DNA of 64,000 nucleotides from ZC4RG29 sp964521255 (GTDB taxonomy: Bacteria > Bacteroidota > Bacteroidia > Cytophagales > Cyclobacteriaceae): assembly GCA_964521255.1 (NCBI GenBank), contig CAZFRM010000002.1:124001-188000 (forward strand), read 5' to 3'. How positions within the stretch are numbered: the stretch's first letter is position 1; the number at the start of each line of letters is the position of its first letter. The translations under genes and the position numbers were made by a program. A model generated the notes under the pieces. That model was not told where the DNA came from and did no database searches. It saw only the letters and a list, made by a program, of their open reading frames with translations. This document shows positions 26,701 to 35,587 of the stretch, one piece after another.

Positions 26701-26743
26701 TGTTTTATTAGGTAACACGGTTCTGGGTACATATAAAATTTAA
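23702..26743 (+). CDS. Baseplate wedge protein, Afp12/Pvc12-like (1013 aa)
   Basis: Near the N-terminus it carries YIESLSSELWTDYNTHDPGI followed by TILEVLSYALTELGYRTDFN, the usual entry motif of Afp12-type baseplate proteins. The centre contains ADLEV-type beta-domains (EIAFCADIEVSPDTDIEEVY), and the C-terminal part has ECLHLVEHILLRPRF-like sequence (GLHLVEHILLRPRF) and FRISLILPYWHERFRSMEFR. Together with the J protein it would form the wedge complex around the hub. Three close starts exist; the first ATG (23702) overlaps the J gene by 13 nt. It ends 6 nt before the PKD protein gene. Confidence 0.87.
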   Translation: MRMLMEETLPIIKTRELRNDQDYTFLREEGLKYIESLSSELWTDYNTHDPGITILEVLSYALTELGYRTDFNIKDLIADEDGKIDVDQAFFSAKNILTSEPLTIEDYRKLLVDIVGVKNAWLYPYRDEDTNMVGEPDQEVPIYAHCKKDKLVYQETEHPVRLHGLYRVVVDLDETDEFGDLNKGSITWQFATEKLIDIRLQIIFPDWDEIDYDFISGAEPSSITNLNVTLTNDRWKVTFDVENAGDVRPVEFNAFVLLKKDITAISGDVTAQFNITSQVQEIFTVYQKKIILVLSILNTVKATLHTHRNLCEDFVKIETICTQEIAFCADIEVSPDTDIEEVYANVLFQIENYFNPEVKFYSLKELINEGIGTDEIFEGPILTHGFIKTDEIKRTQIRRKIYVSDIINFIMDIDGVLSVKNVLLTKYNSEGKPELPSEAWCMEVKNGCKPVLNVFRSKVLFFKGKLPFKAKLDETLDTLKYLHGLEQRNKLKGTADDLEMPEGEHHDLEDYLSVQYEFPITYGIGDAGLAESSTSLRKAQAKQLKAYLMFYDQVLANFFSQLAHSRELFSLNPNVNQTYFAKYLSDIKGIEDLYVNAVDLADIFSKPDPTDTANVLKTRATLLEDSQLFFERRNRFLDHMVGRFAESFNDYVLMLYTYKNAGDYEDLNDKELIEDKIRFLKDYPVISRERGMAFDYLSPSWNTDNVSGLEKRIARLSGIDDFTRRFLFCLKHIEIQKTNSNPPKYFFKVMDEAGNPVLQSLQEYDSYTEIDSVIKKLLEVIGDASFYQDEDISATEFSFEVWDASNTPLAESGVIFPDFDSREAAVIQVANAFKKDCPGEGLHLVEHILLRPRFVAPVIGGTYPEDVYRMFKVCLNDNCNFCGEEDPYSFRISLILPYWHERFRSMEFRRYFEMMARTEAPAHCMLKICWVSNTLMNEFERAYKIWIEALLNYETDFIHKEAKQDALRKANNALMEILDRLHSEYPEAQLHDCDTGITNPVLLGNTVLGTYKI

Positions 26744-26749
26744 ATCCGT

Positions 26750-29700
26750 ATGACTGAGTTTAATTCTTATCCCGTTTTTGTTGCCGATCAGGTTTTATCA
26801 GCCGATCACCTGAATGAAATCGTCAACTATCTTGATGAGCAAGATCGGCTCACACGCAACAAACTGATCGGTATTGGGATTGTCTGCGGACTAGAACTAA
26901 AAGTTGATGCTTCGCAGATCGTCATCACAAAAGGATGTGGTGTCACCTCCGCTGGCTACCTTATCGTTCAGGATGAGCTTACGCTTCAATACTACCGCCC
27001 TTACACATTGCCTGGTGATTTTACTCCAAAATACAAACCCATTTATGAGCCCTGGCATATGTGGGAAATGCTTACAGCAGAACAGTCCCTCGAATTTGAC
27101 GACACAGATCCAATCAAGAGCAACGCTGAATTTATGCGCGATAAAATTGTTGTACTGTTGCTTGAAATGAAAAACAGTTTGTTGAAAAACTGTGTTGATA
27201 CGGATTGTGATGACAAAGGAAGGAAAATTGAATTTGATGTAAAGCCTCTTCTGGTAGAGCGTTCCGGCATTGATGAATTTCTAAAAAGTATCGAACAACC
27301 TCTTCCTGAAAATGAACCTGAACCCGTTGATAGTGTTCTGCGAAACATTCAGTTGAAACGTTTTAATGTACCGGTCAAAGAGTTGACGTCCTCTGATCTT
27401 GTGCTGAATGGATTCCTGGAGCTTGTTGACGAGCCTACGCTCAAACGCTTATCGGAAGCGTTAAACCTGTGTTATCAGATTTATCACCCAATACTTTTTG
27501 AAGAAAACGTAAATCCATTCAGCAATGTCTTTGACAGATTTAAAAATGTTCTCGCGACGATAAAAAGTGCAAACCCGTTTTTTATTCAATATTACTACGA
27601 TTGGATTGATGACATTATCAAAGCATATGATGAATTCAAATGCAAAGTTCATGATGTGCAGGTCATGTGTTGCCCCGATGAAGATTTATTTCCACTTCAT
27701 TTGATGTTGGGTGAAGCAACAAAGAGTACTTCCATAGAGGTCAGAAGCAAGTACCGCCATTATTTTATTTACTCACCATTATTTAATAAGCAAAAGGACT
27801 TGCTGACTGAAGTTCAGTTGCTTTTCAAGAGATTGAAACAACTAATCTTAAATTACGATGTTCCTAATCCTAATTTATTCCCCAGGGCGGAAATAAAAAT
27901 TACACCCAGTAAATATCTCGACAAAACATTGTCGGAGCGGTGCATTCCTTATTATTATGAACCTTTGGAGTTGTATCAATCGTGGAGCTATGAAAAGAGT
28001 AGAAAGGGAAATGCACGAAACAATCTTTCATACAATTCAACCGCTTACAGCAATGAAGATGAAGTGATCAATCCATTGCTTTATGATATTGAGAAATTTA
28101 ATTTTTTCAGAGTTGAGGGACATATCGGAAAAAATTATACGCTTGCTCTTTCGAATGTAATTTCTAAACGAAATCAATTCAACCTTCCCTTCGAGGTCGT
28201 TGCACTTTCTACTGCAACGGTGGCAAGATTTCTGGCGAGCGATGATAAAGCTTGTATTTTCAAAGACCTTGAATCACTTTATCAAGTCATCATTGCTGAA
28301 ATGATTTGCCGCTTTGGTGATGTTGCCTGCATGTTGGGAAGCGCAAAGTACACTCCTCATTTTACCGGAACCATAGTTAGCCCATTTGCTACGGATATAC
28401 TTGCAAATGCTTTATCTGCTGCAACACCAAATTTATTTTCAAGTATTTCACTTGCAACCGGTATCTCTCCGGCAATTCTCGCAGCCATTGGAGATTTCAC
28501 AACGCTAAAAGTACCTACCTATAAGAAAGGAGACTTTATCAGAAACCATTGTTCGATAAAAGCGGGTACAGTAGGTGAAGCTTATTTGAAAATGGCAGAA
28601 CGCAATTTCACATTTACAAAACCTTCACCGGATAGCCAGATGAATTTAAATACGGTGTACGCTCACCTTTTCTATTTCATCGACTGTGTTGAAAATGTAA
28701 TGGCGGCTTCATGGCCACACGAGTTGAAAGATTTTAATGAATCCGTTTTTACAAATCGCTTTGAGGATTTAACGTCTGAGTCCCGCGCACTGGTAAGTCT
28801 GACATCTTCTATTTTAGAAGCTGCCAGGGAATTGAATCTCGAAGAGAGCATGAGACGATTTCCATCGCTGGTTAACACCTGTTTCGATAAACGATTGGAT
28901 GCACTCAAAAAAGAATTTGAGAAGCGCCAAAAAGAATTGCAGGCTCTTGTCAACTTCATGAATTATTTCAAGAGACATCCCGGCATGGAGCATAAAGCAG
29001 GTGTACCAAAAGGAGGCACCTTTATTATGGTGTATCATGAAACGCCTCCGCAAAGACCGGTACGACCATTAAGGCCAGGCTTATCTATAAATGTATCGGG
29101 TGCATTAGCCAGCAGCTTAAGTTTTGTTTCTAATATTGATCATGATTTGTTCACTACAGCTGCTGTTAAAGATCCCGAGCTTTTAAAACGATTTGAAGTT
29201 GCGCTTGGTCGCTACGTTGATGCGTGTCGTGATATCGAGGAAGAAACTAAACTCGATATCAAAGATATTTTGATTACAATACCCGCCATACGCGTTCCAA
29301 CGAAATTTCAAATACCAGAATTCTCAGTCATCGCTGATTTCTATTTGCCTTATCTGTGTTGCTCAGATTGTGCTCCGATCACCTATGTATTGCCAAAAGT
29401 TCAGGAAGGAGTTTTATCGATCAGCATCAGGCCAACAGAGTTTTGCAACAATGATGACAAGACTTATCCTGTTACCGTTTCTCCGGAGGGCGGATCTCTC
29501 TCGGCATCTGCTGGTGGTGTGGATTCTGCTAAACTTGAATTCAGGCCTTTGGGAATTGTAGCCGGTGTTAACAAGCTAACGTATACACTGTCCGACGGTC
29601 GGAGTACAAGCGTAGATGTGATTGTTACCGAAGGATTTAAAATTGAATTCAGATTTGCTATTGAGAATGATGGTGTTACCGTTCAGTTTAAACCGGAACA

Positions 29701-30439
29701 ACTTGGAGAGCGAAAACCTACGTGGGACTTTGGTGATGGAACCTCATCAACGGAAGTTGAACCTAAACATACGTATCAGTTTGGAGACAGAGAACGATCC
29801 TTTACCGTGAAGTTGACTGTAACTGATGGTCCATGCTTTGCAACGGTAGAACATTCATTTACCTTAGTAAAACCAGAGCGTGCAGAATTCGGAATTATTC
29901 CCCAGGTATTCAGCTTTACAGACGAGACGAGGCATAACTTCACTACCGTACCTGCTCCGCAAAATATCGATGAGATTAAGAACCATGATGAGCTTCGAAT
30001 CGATTTAGCTTCCGGCGTATTGTTCTTTGTTCCATTAAAGCAGGAATTGAAAGAGTCGAAAAATTTCAATCTTGAATATAAAGGTATTCCTTTAACCTTG
30101 CGGATTGTGGCTGCGAATGCAGACTTTACCATGAAGCTTTCTTCTCTTCCGGCAAGTGACGACATTCTGTTAACCCTTCAAGCCAAACAAAACGATGCAG
30201 ACAAATACGCATGGTCTATACAGGTAAGAGACCGGCAGTTGAATTTCTCCGTACAAAAAGTTGAGATCTTCTATCGCCAATTGGAAATATCCATTGAGGA
30301 TGAAATTGGCATTCACCTGTTGGTTAGTCATAACGTTCCTGGTGCAGCATGTGAAGCTGAGGAAAGGTTTGTTATCGACATGGCAATATTCAGAAAGTTC
30401 CTCGACAAGGAAGCATTTGATAATCACCTTGACAATTGA
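26750..30439 (+). CDS. Large eCIS-associated protein with PKD domain (1229 aa), fibre or surface candidate
   Basis: The N-terminal 70 residues (YPVFVADQVLSADHLNEIVN, then RLTRNKLIGIGIVCGLEL) look like an attachment domain seen in large injection-system proteins. Residues 80-880 are largely helical without a motif I can name. At about residues 965-1045 there is a clear PKD domain (PTWDFGDGTSSTEVEPKHTY, then RSFTVKLTVTDG), preceded by another beta-sandwich-like region. It lies in the place where Afp/PVC loci have the afp13 fibre gene, which is otherwise missing here. A receptor-binding or baseplate-surface role is inferred from position and the PKD domain. It ends 5 nt before the tape-measure gene. 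Confidence 0.7.
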   Translation: MTEFNSYPVFVADQVLSADHLNEIVNYLDEQDRLTRNKLIGIGIVCGLELKVDASQIVITKGCGVTSAGYLIVQDELTLQYYRPYTLPGDFTPKYKPIYEPWHMWEMLTAEQSLEFDDTDPIKSNAEFMRDKIVVLLLEMKNSLLKNCVDTDCDDKGRKIEFDVKPLLVERSGIDEFLKSIEQPLPENEPEPVDSVLRNIQLKRFNVPVKELTSSDLVLNGFLELVDEPTLKRLSEALNLCYQIYHPILFEENVNPFSNVFDRFKNVLATIKSANPFFIQYYYDWIDDIIKAYDEFKCKVHDVQVMCCPDEDLFPLHLMLGEATKSTSIEVRSKYRHYFIYSPLFNKQKDLLTEVQLLFKRLKQLILNYDVPNPNLFPRAEIKITPSKYLDKTLSERCIPYYYEPLELYQSWSYEKSRKGNARNNLSYNSTAYSNEDEVINPLLYDIEKFNFFRVEGHIGKNYTLALSNVISKRNQFNLPFEVVALSTATVARFLASDDKACIFKDLESLYQVIIAEMICRFGDVACMLGSAKYTPHFTGTIVSPFATDILANALSAATPNLFSSISLATGISPAILAAIGDFTTLKVPTYKKGDFIRNHCSIKAGTVGEAYLKMAERNFTFTKPSPDSQMNLNTVYAHLFYFIDCVENVMAASWPHELKDFNESVFTNRFEDLTSESRALVSLTSSILEAARELNLEESMRRFPSLVNTCFDKRLDALKKEFEKRQKELQALVNFMNYFKRHPGMEHKAGVPKGGTFIMVYHETPPQRPVRPLRPGLSINVSGALASSLSFVSNIDHDLFTTAAVKDPELLKRFEVALGRYVDACRDIEEETKLDIKDILITIPAIRVPTKFQIPEFSVIADFYLPYLCCSDCAPITYVLPKVQEGVLSISIRPTEFCNNDDKTYPVTVSPEGGSLSASAGGVDSAKLEFRPLGIVAGVNKLTYTLSDGRSTSVDVIVTEGFKIEFRFAIENDGVTVQFKPEQLGERKPTWDFGDGTSSTEVEPKHTYQFGDRERSFTVKLTVTDGPCFATVEHSFTLVKPERAEFGIIPQVFSFTDETRHNFTTVPAPQNIDEIKNHDELRIDLASGVLFFVPLKQELKESKNFNLEYKGIPLTLRIVAANADFTMKLSSLPASDDILLTLQAKQNDADKYAWSIQVRDRQLNFSVQKVEIFYRQLEISIEDEIGIHLLVSHNVPGAACEAEERFVIDMAIFRKFLDKEAFDNHLDN

Positions 30440-30444
30440 TAGCA

Positions 30445-31836
30445 ATGGGCATTCACCGCATACAGCGTCAATATGTTGAAGTGATGACGGATCATATTCC
30501 AGATGCATTTCGATTCAAGGAACAATTGAGCGAAGTGTGTAAGCATAAATTGCTGCCGGCGCTTGAGAAACTCTTTGATATAAAAGCACCTGATCATAAA
30601 ATTTTTCGCACAGGAAAGTTGGTGATTGACGTTGGTGAATTGCCTGTTGAGAACTGGGAAACTTTGTTTGTTGATCGGGTGGTTGATGAGATGACAAAAC
30701 ACATTTCTGCCGCAGTACCTCTGTCCTCTGCAAAGAGCGTACACAGCGATGATGTAGAGAATGAATTGTTTCAGGAAATCGATGAAGAGACGAATGTAAC
30801 GCGGTCGATAATTCACTTTTTGGAGCATGGCGTCTTGCCCTGGTTCACTCTTATCAAATCGAAAGGTGAATTGCAGCATTGGATGATAAGGTTGTTGGAC
30901 AATGAAAATTTTATGAAATCAATTTTACAATTGATCCAGGTGAATGCAAATGTTGTTGACCGGTTGATTTTTCAATTTGAGGAAATCGTTTCAGAGAAAA
31001 TTGTTATAAAGAATGGAATCGAAAAGAAGTTTATTGAAGTGCTGCGGAACTTATGGAAACCCTCTCTCCATCAAATGCAATTGAATGAAACAAGACAGCG
31101 AAGAATTATATACAAAGCATTGTTAAGTTGCATGGTCGGAAAATGGGAAGAGTTAACTCAGCCTGAACGAATTACTGTTTCATCAAAAAATATTCTTAAT
31201 CAATTCCCGATGGATGAAGCGCAAAGAATCATTGGCTTAATGCAGAATAAAATATTCATAGAAGATAGAAAATCTATCACTGATGCCCCTGAATTGATCA
31301 CCAAAAAAGAAAAACAGAAAACAGAGCAAGTCAGAGAGCCTTTGTACGTCACCAATGCCGGGCTTGTAATTCTCCATCCTTTCCTTCCTTCACTTTTTGT
31401 CAATACAGGATATACAGAAAAGAAGGAATGGTTATCTGAAGAAGTTCAGTACCGGGCTATTGCATTGATGCAATATTTAGTTACCGGAAAAGAAGAGTAT
31501 CCTGAATTCGACCTGATGTTGAATAAAATATTGACAGGGTTTCCGTTAGATAAGACTTTACCGGCAGATATTGCACTTAGTGATTTCGAAAAAAGCGAAG
31601 GTATGGATTTGCTAAACTCAATAATCAAACATTGGACAGCCTTAAAGAATACAAGTGTTGAAGGATTGCAATCGACATTCCTGATGCGTGAAGGTAAACT
31701 AAGCATGAGTGAAACCGGCTGGTTATTGCAAGTGGAACAAAAGACAGTTGACATTCTTATGGGAAAATTGCCCTGGGGAATTTCAATTGTTAAGACTCCC
31801 TGGATGGAAAAAATGATACAAGTTGAATGGGCTTAA
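30445..31836 (+). CDS. Contractile injection system tape-measure protein (Afp14-like)
   Basis: The 463-residue protein starts MGIHRIQRQYVEVMTDHIPD and continues with RFKEQLSEVCKHKLLPALEK, the hallmark N-terminus of the CIS tape-measure family, followed by LVIDVGELPVENW. A second conserved region is VTNAGLVILHPFLPSLFVN near residue 305, found in the same family. These proteins set tube length during assembly. The ATG at 30445 is preferred over a TTG at 30436. It ends 13 nt before the first DUF4157 gene. Confidence 0.85.
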   Translation: MGIHRIQRQYVEVMTDHIPDAFRFKEQLSEVCKHKLLPALEKLFDIKAPDHKIFRTGKLVIDVGELPVENWETLFVDRVVDEMTKHISAAVPLSSAKSVHSDDVENELFQEIDEETNVTRSIIHFLEHGVLPWFTLIKSKGELQHWMIRLLDNENFMKSILQLIQVNANVVDRLIFQFEEIVSEKIVIKNGIEKKFIEVLRNLWKPSLHQMQLNETRQRRIIYKALLSCMVGKWEELTQPERITVSSKNILNQFPMDEAQRIIGLMQNKIFIEDRKSITDAPELITKKEKQKTEQVREPLYVTNAGLVILHPFLPSLFVNTGYTEKKEWLSEEVQYRAIALMQYLVTGKEEYPEFDLMLNKILTGFPLDKTLPADIALSDFEKSEGMDLLNSIIKHWTALKNTSVEGLQSTFLMREGKLSMSETGWLLQVEQKTVDILMGKLPWGISIVKTPWMEKMIQVEWA

Positions 31837-31849
31837 TAAGCAAGTAAGT

Positions 31850-33112
31850 ATGGAATTTGTAACACCAATAAAATCAGAAAGTAAAAGGAGTAAGGGGCCT
31901 TTCATCTCAAGTAAAGAGAAGTCGAAGCCGCTTTTCTTTCAACCCAAACTTACTATTGGCCCCGTCGATGATTCTTATGAACGTGAAGCCGATGCTGTGG
32001 CTGACCAGGTCATGAGAATGAGTGATCACGATGCAAGAAAAATTCAACCTGAGATTTCTCCCTTATCTGTTCAACGCAAATGTGCTGAATGCGAGGAAGA
32101 AGAAAATCAATTGCAAAAAAAAGACAACGGACCGGGCTATGCTGAAAAGGAGGCTCCTTCTGTTGTGAATGATGTCTTAACTTCTTCTGGAAAATCGTTG
32201 GAACCTGACACGAAGTCATTCATGGAAAATCGATTTGGTAAAGATTTCAGCAATGTAAAAATTCATACGGATAGTATAGCAGCCAAATCAGCTCAATCCA
32301 TCAATGCACTAGCATACACAACAGGAAATAATATCATTTTCAATCAAGGGCAATACTCGCCCGGCACAGAAAAAGGACAACGGTTGCTTGCGCATGAACT
32401 CACCCATGTAGTGCAGCAAAGTGAATCAATTCGCAGGAAAGAAAAGAATCCCTGCTTTGATGAAAAAAGAGACTTTAAAAATTTATCCGGATGCCCTGAA
32501 GGCAGTAAAGATGTCGGGAGGCAACCACAGGATGTTTCGAATAAAAAAGACGCTAAAGCGAACACCATTATAAAGTCAGCCAAGAATTCTCAAACCCCTT
32601 TATCTGGTCGTGCTATTCAATTGGTAAACGATATTATCTGTACATATATGCCTTCACAGGCGGCTCATGTAAGAAAAATCTTCTATTACCCGAAACAAAC
32701 CGGGCTGGAGGTTCTGAGCGTAGGGTCAGGGTCAGGAACGAAGGCGGATATTTGTGTTGGTGATTATTTTGTAGAAAAAATAGATTCGTTTGCACGCAGG
32801 GTAATGCAAGTTGCTCACGAACTCCAGCATATAAAGCAATGGCGGAGTGGTATGGCAGGCGGGCACAAATCACACGAAAGAGAGTTCCTTGCATACTACA
32901 ATGAAGGCCTGGATGACGAATTTATTGGAACAGGACGTATGAACGATGGAACGCGCCGGGAGCTTATTGATGGAGCATTGGGACACTTTAATTGCTTCGA
33001 CGAAACCTTAAAGAAGAAATATGAGGATAAGCATAAAGATTTATTAAAGAGACGCGAAACCGTAAATAAAAATAAACCCAAAGATATTCCTAAAGAATGT
33101 AGAGGAGATTAG
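31850..33112 (+). CDS. DUF4157 (eCIS-core) protein with second C-terminal HExxH domain, cargo candidate 1
   Basis: The 420-residue protein begins with the eCIS-associated signature FQPKLTIGPVDDSYEREADAV (residues about 32-50) and a DUF4157 metallopeptidase-like domain that contains FMENRFGKDFSNVKIHTDS and the zinc motif HELTH at 182-186. A short CxxC-acidic linker (KCAECEEEE) lies before it. Residues 245-420 form a separate domain with a second zinc motif, HELQH at 323-327, followed by SHEREFLAYYNEGLDD, which offers a possible third ligand. DUF4157 is the most frequent domain of proteins linked to eCIS loci and often heads a toxin module, so a cargo role is inferred. The ATG at 31850 is chosen because the one at 31823 overlaps the tape-measure gene. 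Confidence 0.85.
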   Translation: MEFVTPIKSESKRSKGPFISSKEKSKPLFFQPKLTIGPVDDSYEREADAVADQVMRMSDHDARKIQPEISPLSVQRKCAECEEEENQLQKKDNGPGYAEKEAPSVVNDVLTSSGKSLEPDTKSFMENRFGKDFSNVKIHTDSIAAKSAQSINALAYTTGNNIIFNQGQYSPGTEKGQRLLAHELTHVVQQSESIRRKEKNPCFDEKRDFKNLSGCPEGSKDVGRQPQDVSNKKDAKANTIIKSAKNSQTPLSGRAIQLVNDIICTYMPSQAAHVRKIFYYPKQTGLEVLSVGSGSGTKADICVGDYFVEKIDSFARRVMQVAHELQHIKQWRSGMAGGHKSHEREFLAYYNEGLDDEFIGTGRMNDGTRRELIDGALGHFNCFDETLKKKYEDKHKDLLKRRETVNKNKPKDIPKECRGD

Positions 33113-33149
33113 TCATGAGGTTCTCTGGATGAAATTGATAGATAAATGA

Positions 33150-35573
33150 ATGTTGATCAAAAATAGCAACATAGAGCCCGGTCAAGTACAACCAAAAGAA
33201 AAAAGCAATGGAACTTTTTTCTCAAATCACAATTATTTTTTCCAATCAAAGTTGACGATTGGCCCTGTCGATGATCCATATGAAAGAGAAGCCGATGCTG
33301 TAGCAGACCAGGTGATGCGCATGCCTGCAAGAGATGACGTTTTCTTTTCTCCGAAACCTATTCCTATCACGCCGTTTATTCAAACAAAGTGTGCCGCTTG
33401 TGAGGAAGAAGAAAAACTTCAACGCAAAGAAGATGAGTTGGAAGAAGAAAATGTAGTATCACGAAAAAATATTTCTGACGTTGGTGCAACTGATGATGAA
33501 AATAGTATCCATGTTCAGCGACAGGAAACTCCTCCTCCAACAACACCACCTCCTACAACGCAAATTTCACCCGACCTCGATATTAATTGGTTTGAAATGT
33601 CACGTCCATTTCTTACCCGTGGTGCTCAACATCTTTTGTATGATCCTTTAGCGTACGGTTCAATTAAACAACAATGGCTTTACAACTATAATTTCTTTAA
33701 TACACTGGGGCTGGGTTCTTTGTCGGGAGACGCAAGCAATTTCTTCACTCCTTTCGCGATCGACTCGGCATTGAAAGGAGATTTCCCATTGCCCTGGGAA
33801 ATATGGGACCGCGAGTTGAACACTTCAACCATCATGATCGCTCCTACGCTTTTCAATTTTGATATACATAATCTGAAGAAATCATTTACCATGCCTTCTC
33901 CGTTCCGGGGAATTTTCGGGCTCTCGGAAAATCCATATAATGTGCAGAGAAAATGTAAACAGTGTGAAGAAGAAAAGGATGTTCTTCAAAGGAAAGGGAA
34001 CAAAAAGAAAAGTTTAGAAGAAACAGAATCGGTTGAACAGACGTTGGATTCTCCAGGCCAGTCCATGGATAATGGCACGAAAACTTTTATGGAGAACAGG
34101 TTTGGTCACGATTTCAGCGGAGTAAGAATTCACAATGATATTCAGGCAAATCAATCGTCTGCTGATATTAATGCGCTCGCATACACACATCATAATCATA
34201 TTGTCTTCGGTGCAAATCAGTATCAACCCAATTCCGATTCGGGACAAAGATTGATAGCCCATGAGTTAACCCACGTTATTCAGCAGAAACATGCTAATCC
34301 TTTTTCACCATATGTACAGCGTGAAAGCATCTACGAAGATGTAGCCAGCGTAAACGCGAACCGGGCTGGTGGAATTGTTTCCGGCACTGTAGATCGATAT
34401 GAATACGAAGATCGTGCAGCGTATAATGCACGCATCGCCCAAAATCGTGCAAACGCTTTTCATCATCGGAAAGTCAAGGTTAGGTTTGATAGTAATAGAT
34501 GTGTGTTGGAAGTGCCGGTATCAGTGCAGTTCGTAAATCAGTCGGCCGCCAATCCGACAGCTTGTGGTGACTTAGGAGGACCCAATGTCGATCCTGTGAC
34601 ACCCGTATCATCCTCTACTTTCACCAGCGCAATTCCAAGAATTATCAACACGCTCAACGATAATCTTAATGGTTGGTTCAATATTCAACTAGGGAACCCG
34701 TCAGCCGCTGGCTGCAGGGTACCGCACGTTCCCATTCGGGTGATCGTCACACAAGTTGCAATGAACCCGGACTACACAATTATCATCACAGGCAATTCAG
34801 GACGATCTTATGCTACCGGTACTACTATGGTTATGTGTGGAGCACATATATCGGATGAGAGTATCATCACACATGAGGGCGGGCATATTATTTTGGGACA
34901 TGGCGATGAATATCGCCAAAAAGGACGTCCGGGAAGCAGAGAAAGACCAGGCCAATATTCCCACATGGCGCAAGATGCTCCAAAACGTCTTCGTGAATTT
35001 CTTGAGCGGCATTTCAATTTTGCCAGCGAATTTATGAACACTGCATTTCCCGGATGCAAAGCATCACTTGCTCGTGGCACCCGGGAGCCAGCTATTGAAG
35101 TGAATTTTAATTTTCAAGGTACATTTAAAACACCATTCGGATTCGGTTTAATGTACTCGTTAGGTACAGAATTTGGAATTCCATTGACTTCAATGAGAAG
35201 ATTATCCTTGATGGTAGGCCCCAATGTTAATTTACTTTTAGCAGATGACATAAAAGCTCTCATGTTTGGTGTTCGCGCCGGACTAGAATACAGATCAGGG
35301 GCTTTCAATGTGGGCAGTACTACATTGGGTTTCAAGGCAGGCCTTCATGGCGAATTAGGCAGCATGGTAAACTTTGGGGCACGTGGGCCGGAAAGCTTGT
35401 TTCCCAATAAAGTGTTGAGTCCCTACGCAGAAGGAGGTGGCCACTTAGGGCTAACATTCGGTTCGAGACACTTTATTGGTGTGGAAGGCGCCGCTGGAAA
35501 AATCTCATCACCCGCATCGGGAGCTAACGTTGAATTTTTCCGATTCGGACTCCGGTATGGACTGAGCATATAG
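33150..35573 (+). CDS. DUF4157 protein with metzincin-like and possible beta-barrel domains, cargo candidate 2 (807 aa)
   Basis: It starts with the same signature as its neighbour (FQSKLTIGPVDDPYEREADA), a KCAACEEEE-LQRK linker, a unique Pro/Thr-rich and aromatic insert (about residues 125-265), a second KCKQCEEE-LQRK linker and a DUF4157 domain with HELTH at 371-375. Residues 400-640 form another domain with HEGGHIILGHGDEY (H575, E576, H579, possible D586), close to the HExxHxxGxxD/H zinc site of metzincin-like proteases. Residues about 648-807 are alternating hydrophobic/glycine strands ending GLRYGLSI, as in small outer-membrane beta-barrels. This combination suggests an injected protease with a membrane-inserting or folding-like C-terminal part. 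The cargo role is inferred from position and family. Confidence 0.82.
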   Translation: MLIKNSNIEPGQVQPKEKSNGTFFSNHNYFFQSKLTIGPVDDPYEREADAVADQVMRMPARDDVFFSPKPIPITPFIQTKCAACEEEEKLQRKEDELEEENVVSRKNISDVGATDDENSIHVQRQETPPPTTPPPTTQISPDLDINWFEMSRPFLTRGAQHLLYDPLAYGSIKQQWLYNYNFFNTLGLGSLSGDASNFFTPFAIDSALKGDFPLPWEIWDRELNTSTIMIAPTLFNFDIHNLKKSFTMPSPFRGIFGLSENPYNVQRKCKQCEEEKDVLQRKGNKKKSLEETESVEQTLDSPGQSMDNGTKTFMENRFGHDFSGVRIHNDIQANQSSADINALAYTHHNHIVFGANQYQPNSDSGQRLIAHELTHVIQQKHANPFSPYVQRESIYEDVASVNANRAGGIVSGTVDRYEYEDRAAYNARIAQNRANAFHHRKVKVRFDSNRCVLEVPVSVQFVNQSAANPTACGDLGGPNVDPVTPVSSSTFTSAIPRIINTLNDNLNGWFNIQLGNPSAAGCRVPHVPIRVIVTQVAMNPDYTIIITGNSGRSYATGTTMVMCGAHISDESIITHEGGHIILGHGDEYRQKGRPGSRERPGQYSHMAQDAPKRLREFLERHFNFASEFMNTAFPGCKASLARGTREPAIEVNFNFQGTFKTPFGFGLMYSLGTEFGIPLTSMRRLSLMVGPNVNLLLADDIKALMFGVRAGLEYRSGAFNVGSTTLGFKAGLHGELGSMVNFGARGPESLFPNKVLSPYAEGGGHLGLTFGSRHFIGVEGAAGKISSPASGANVEFFRFGLRYGLSI

Positions 35574-35587
35574 AATTATTTTTTTCA

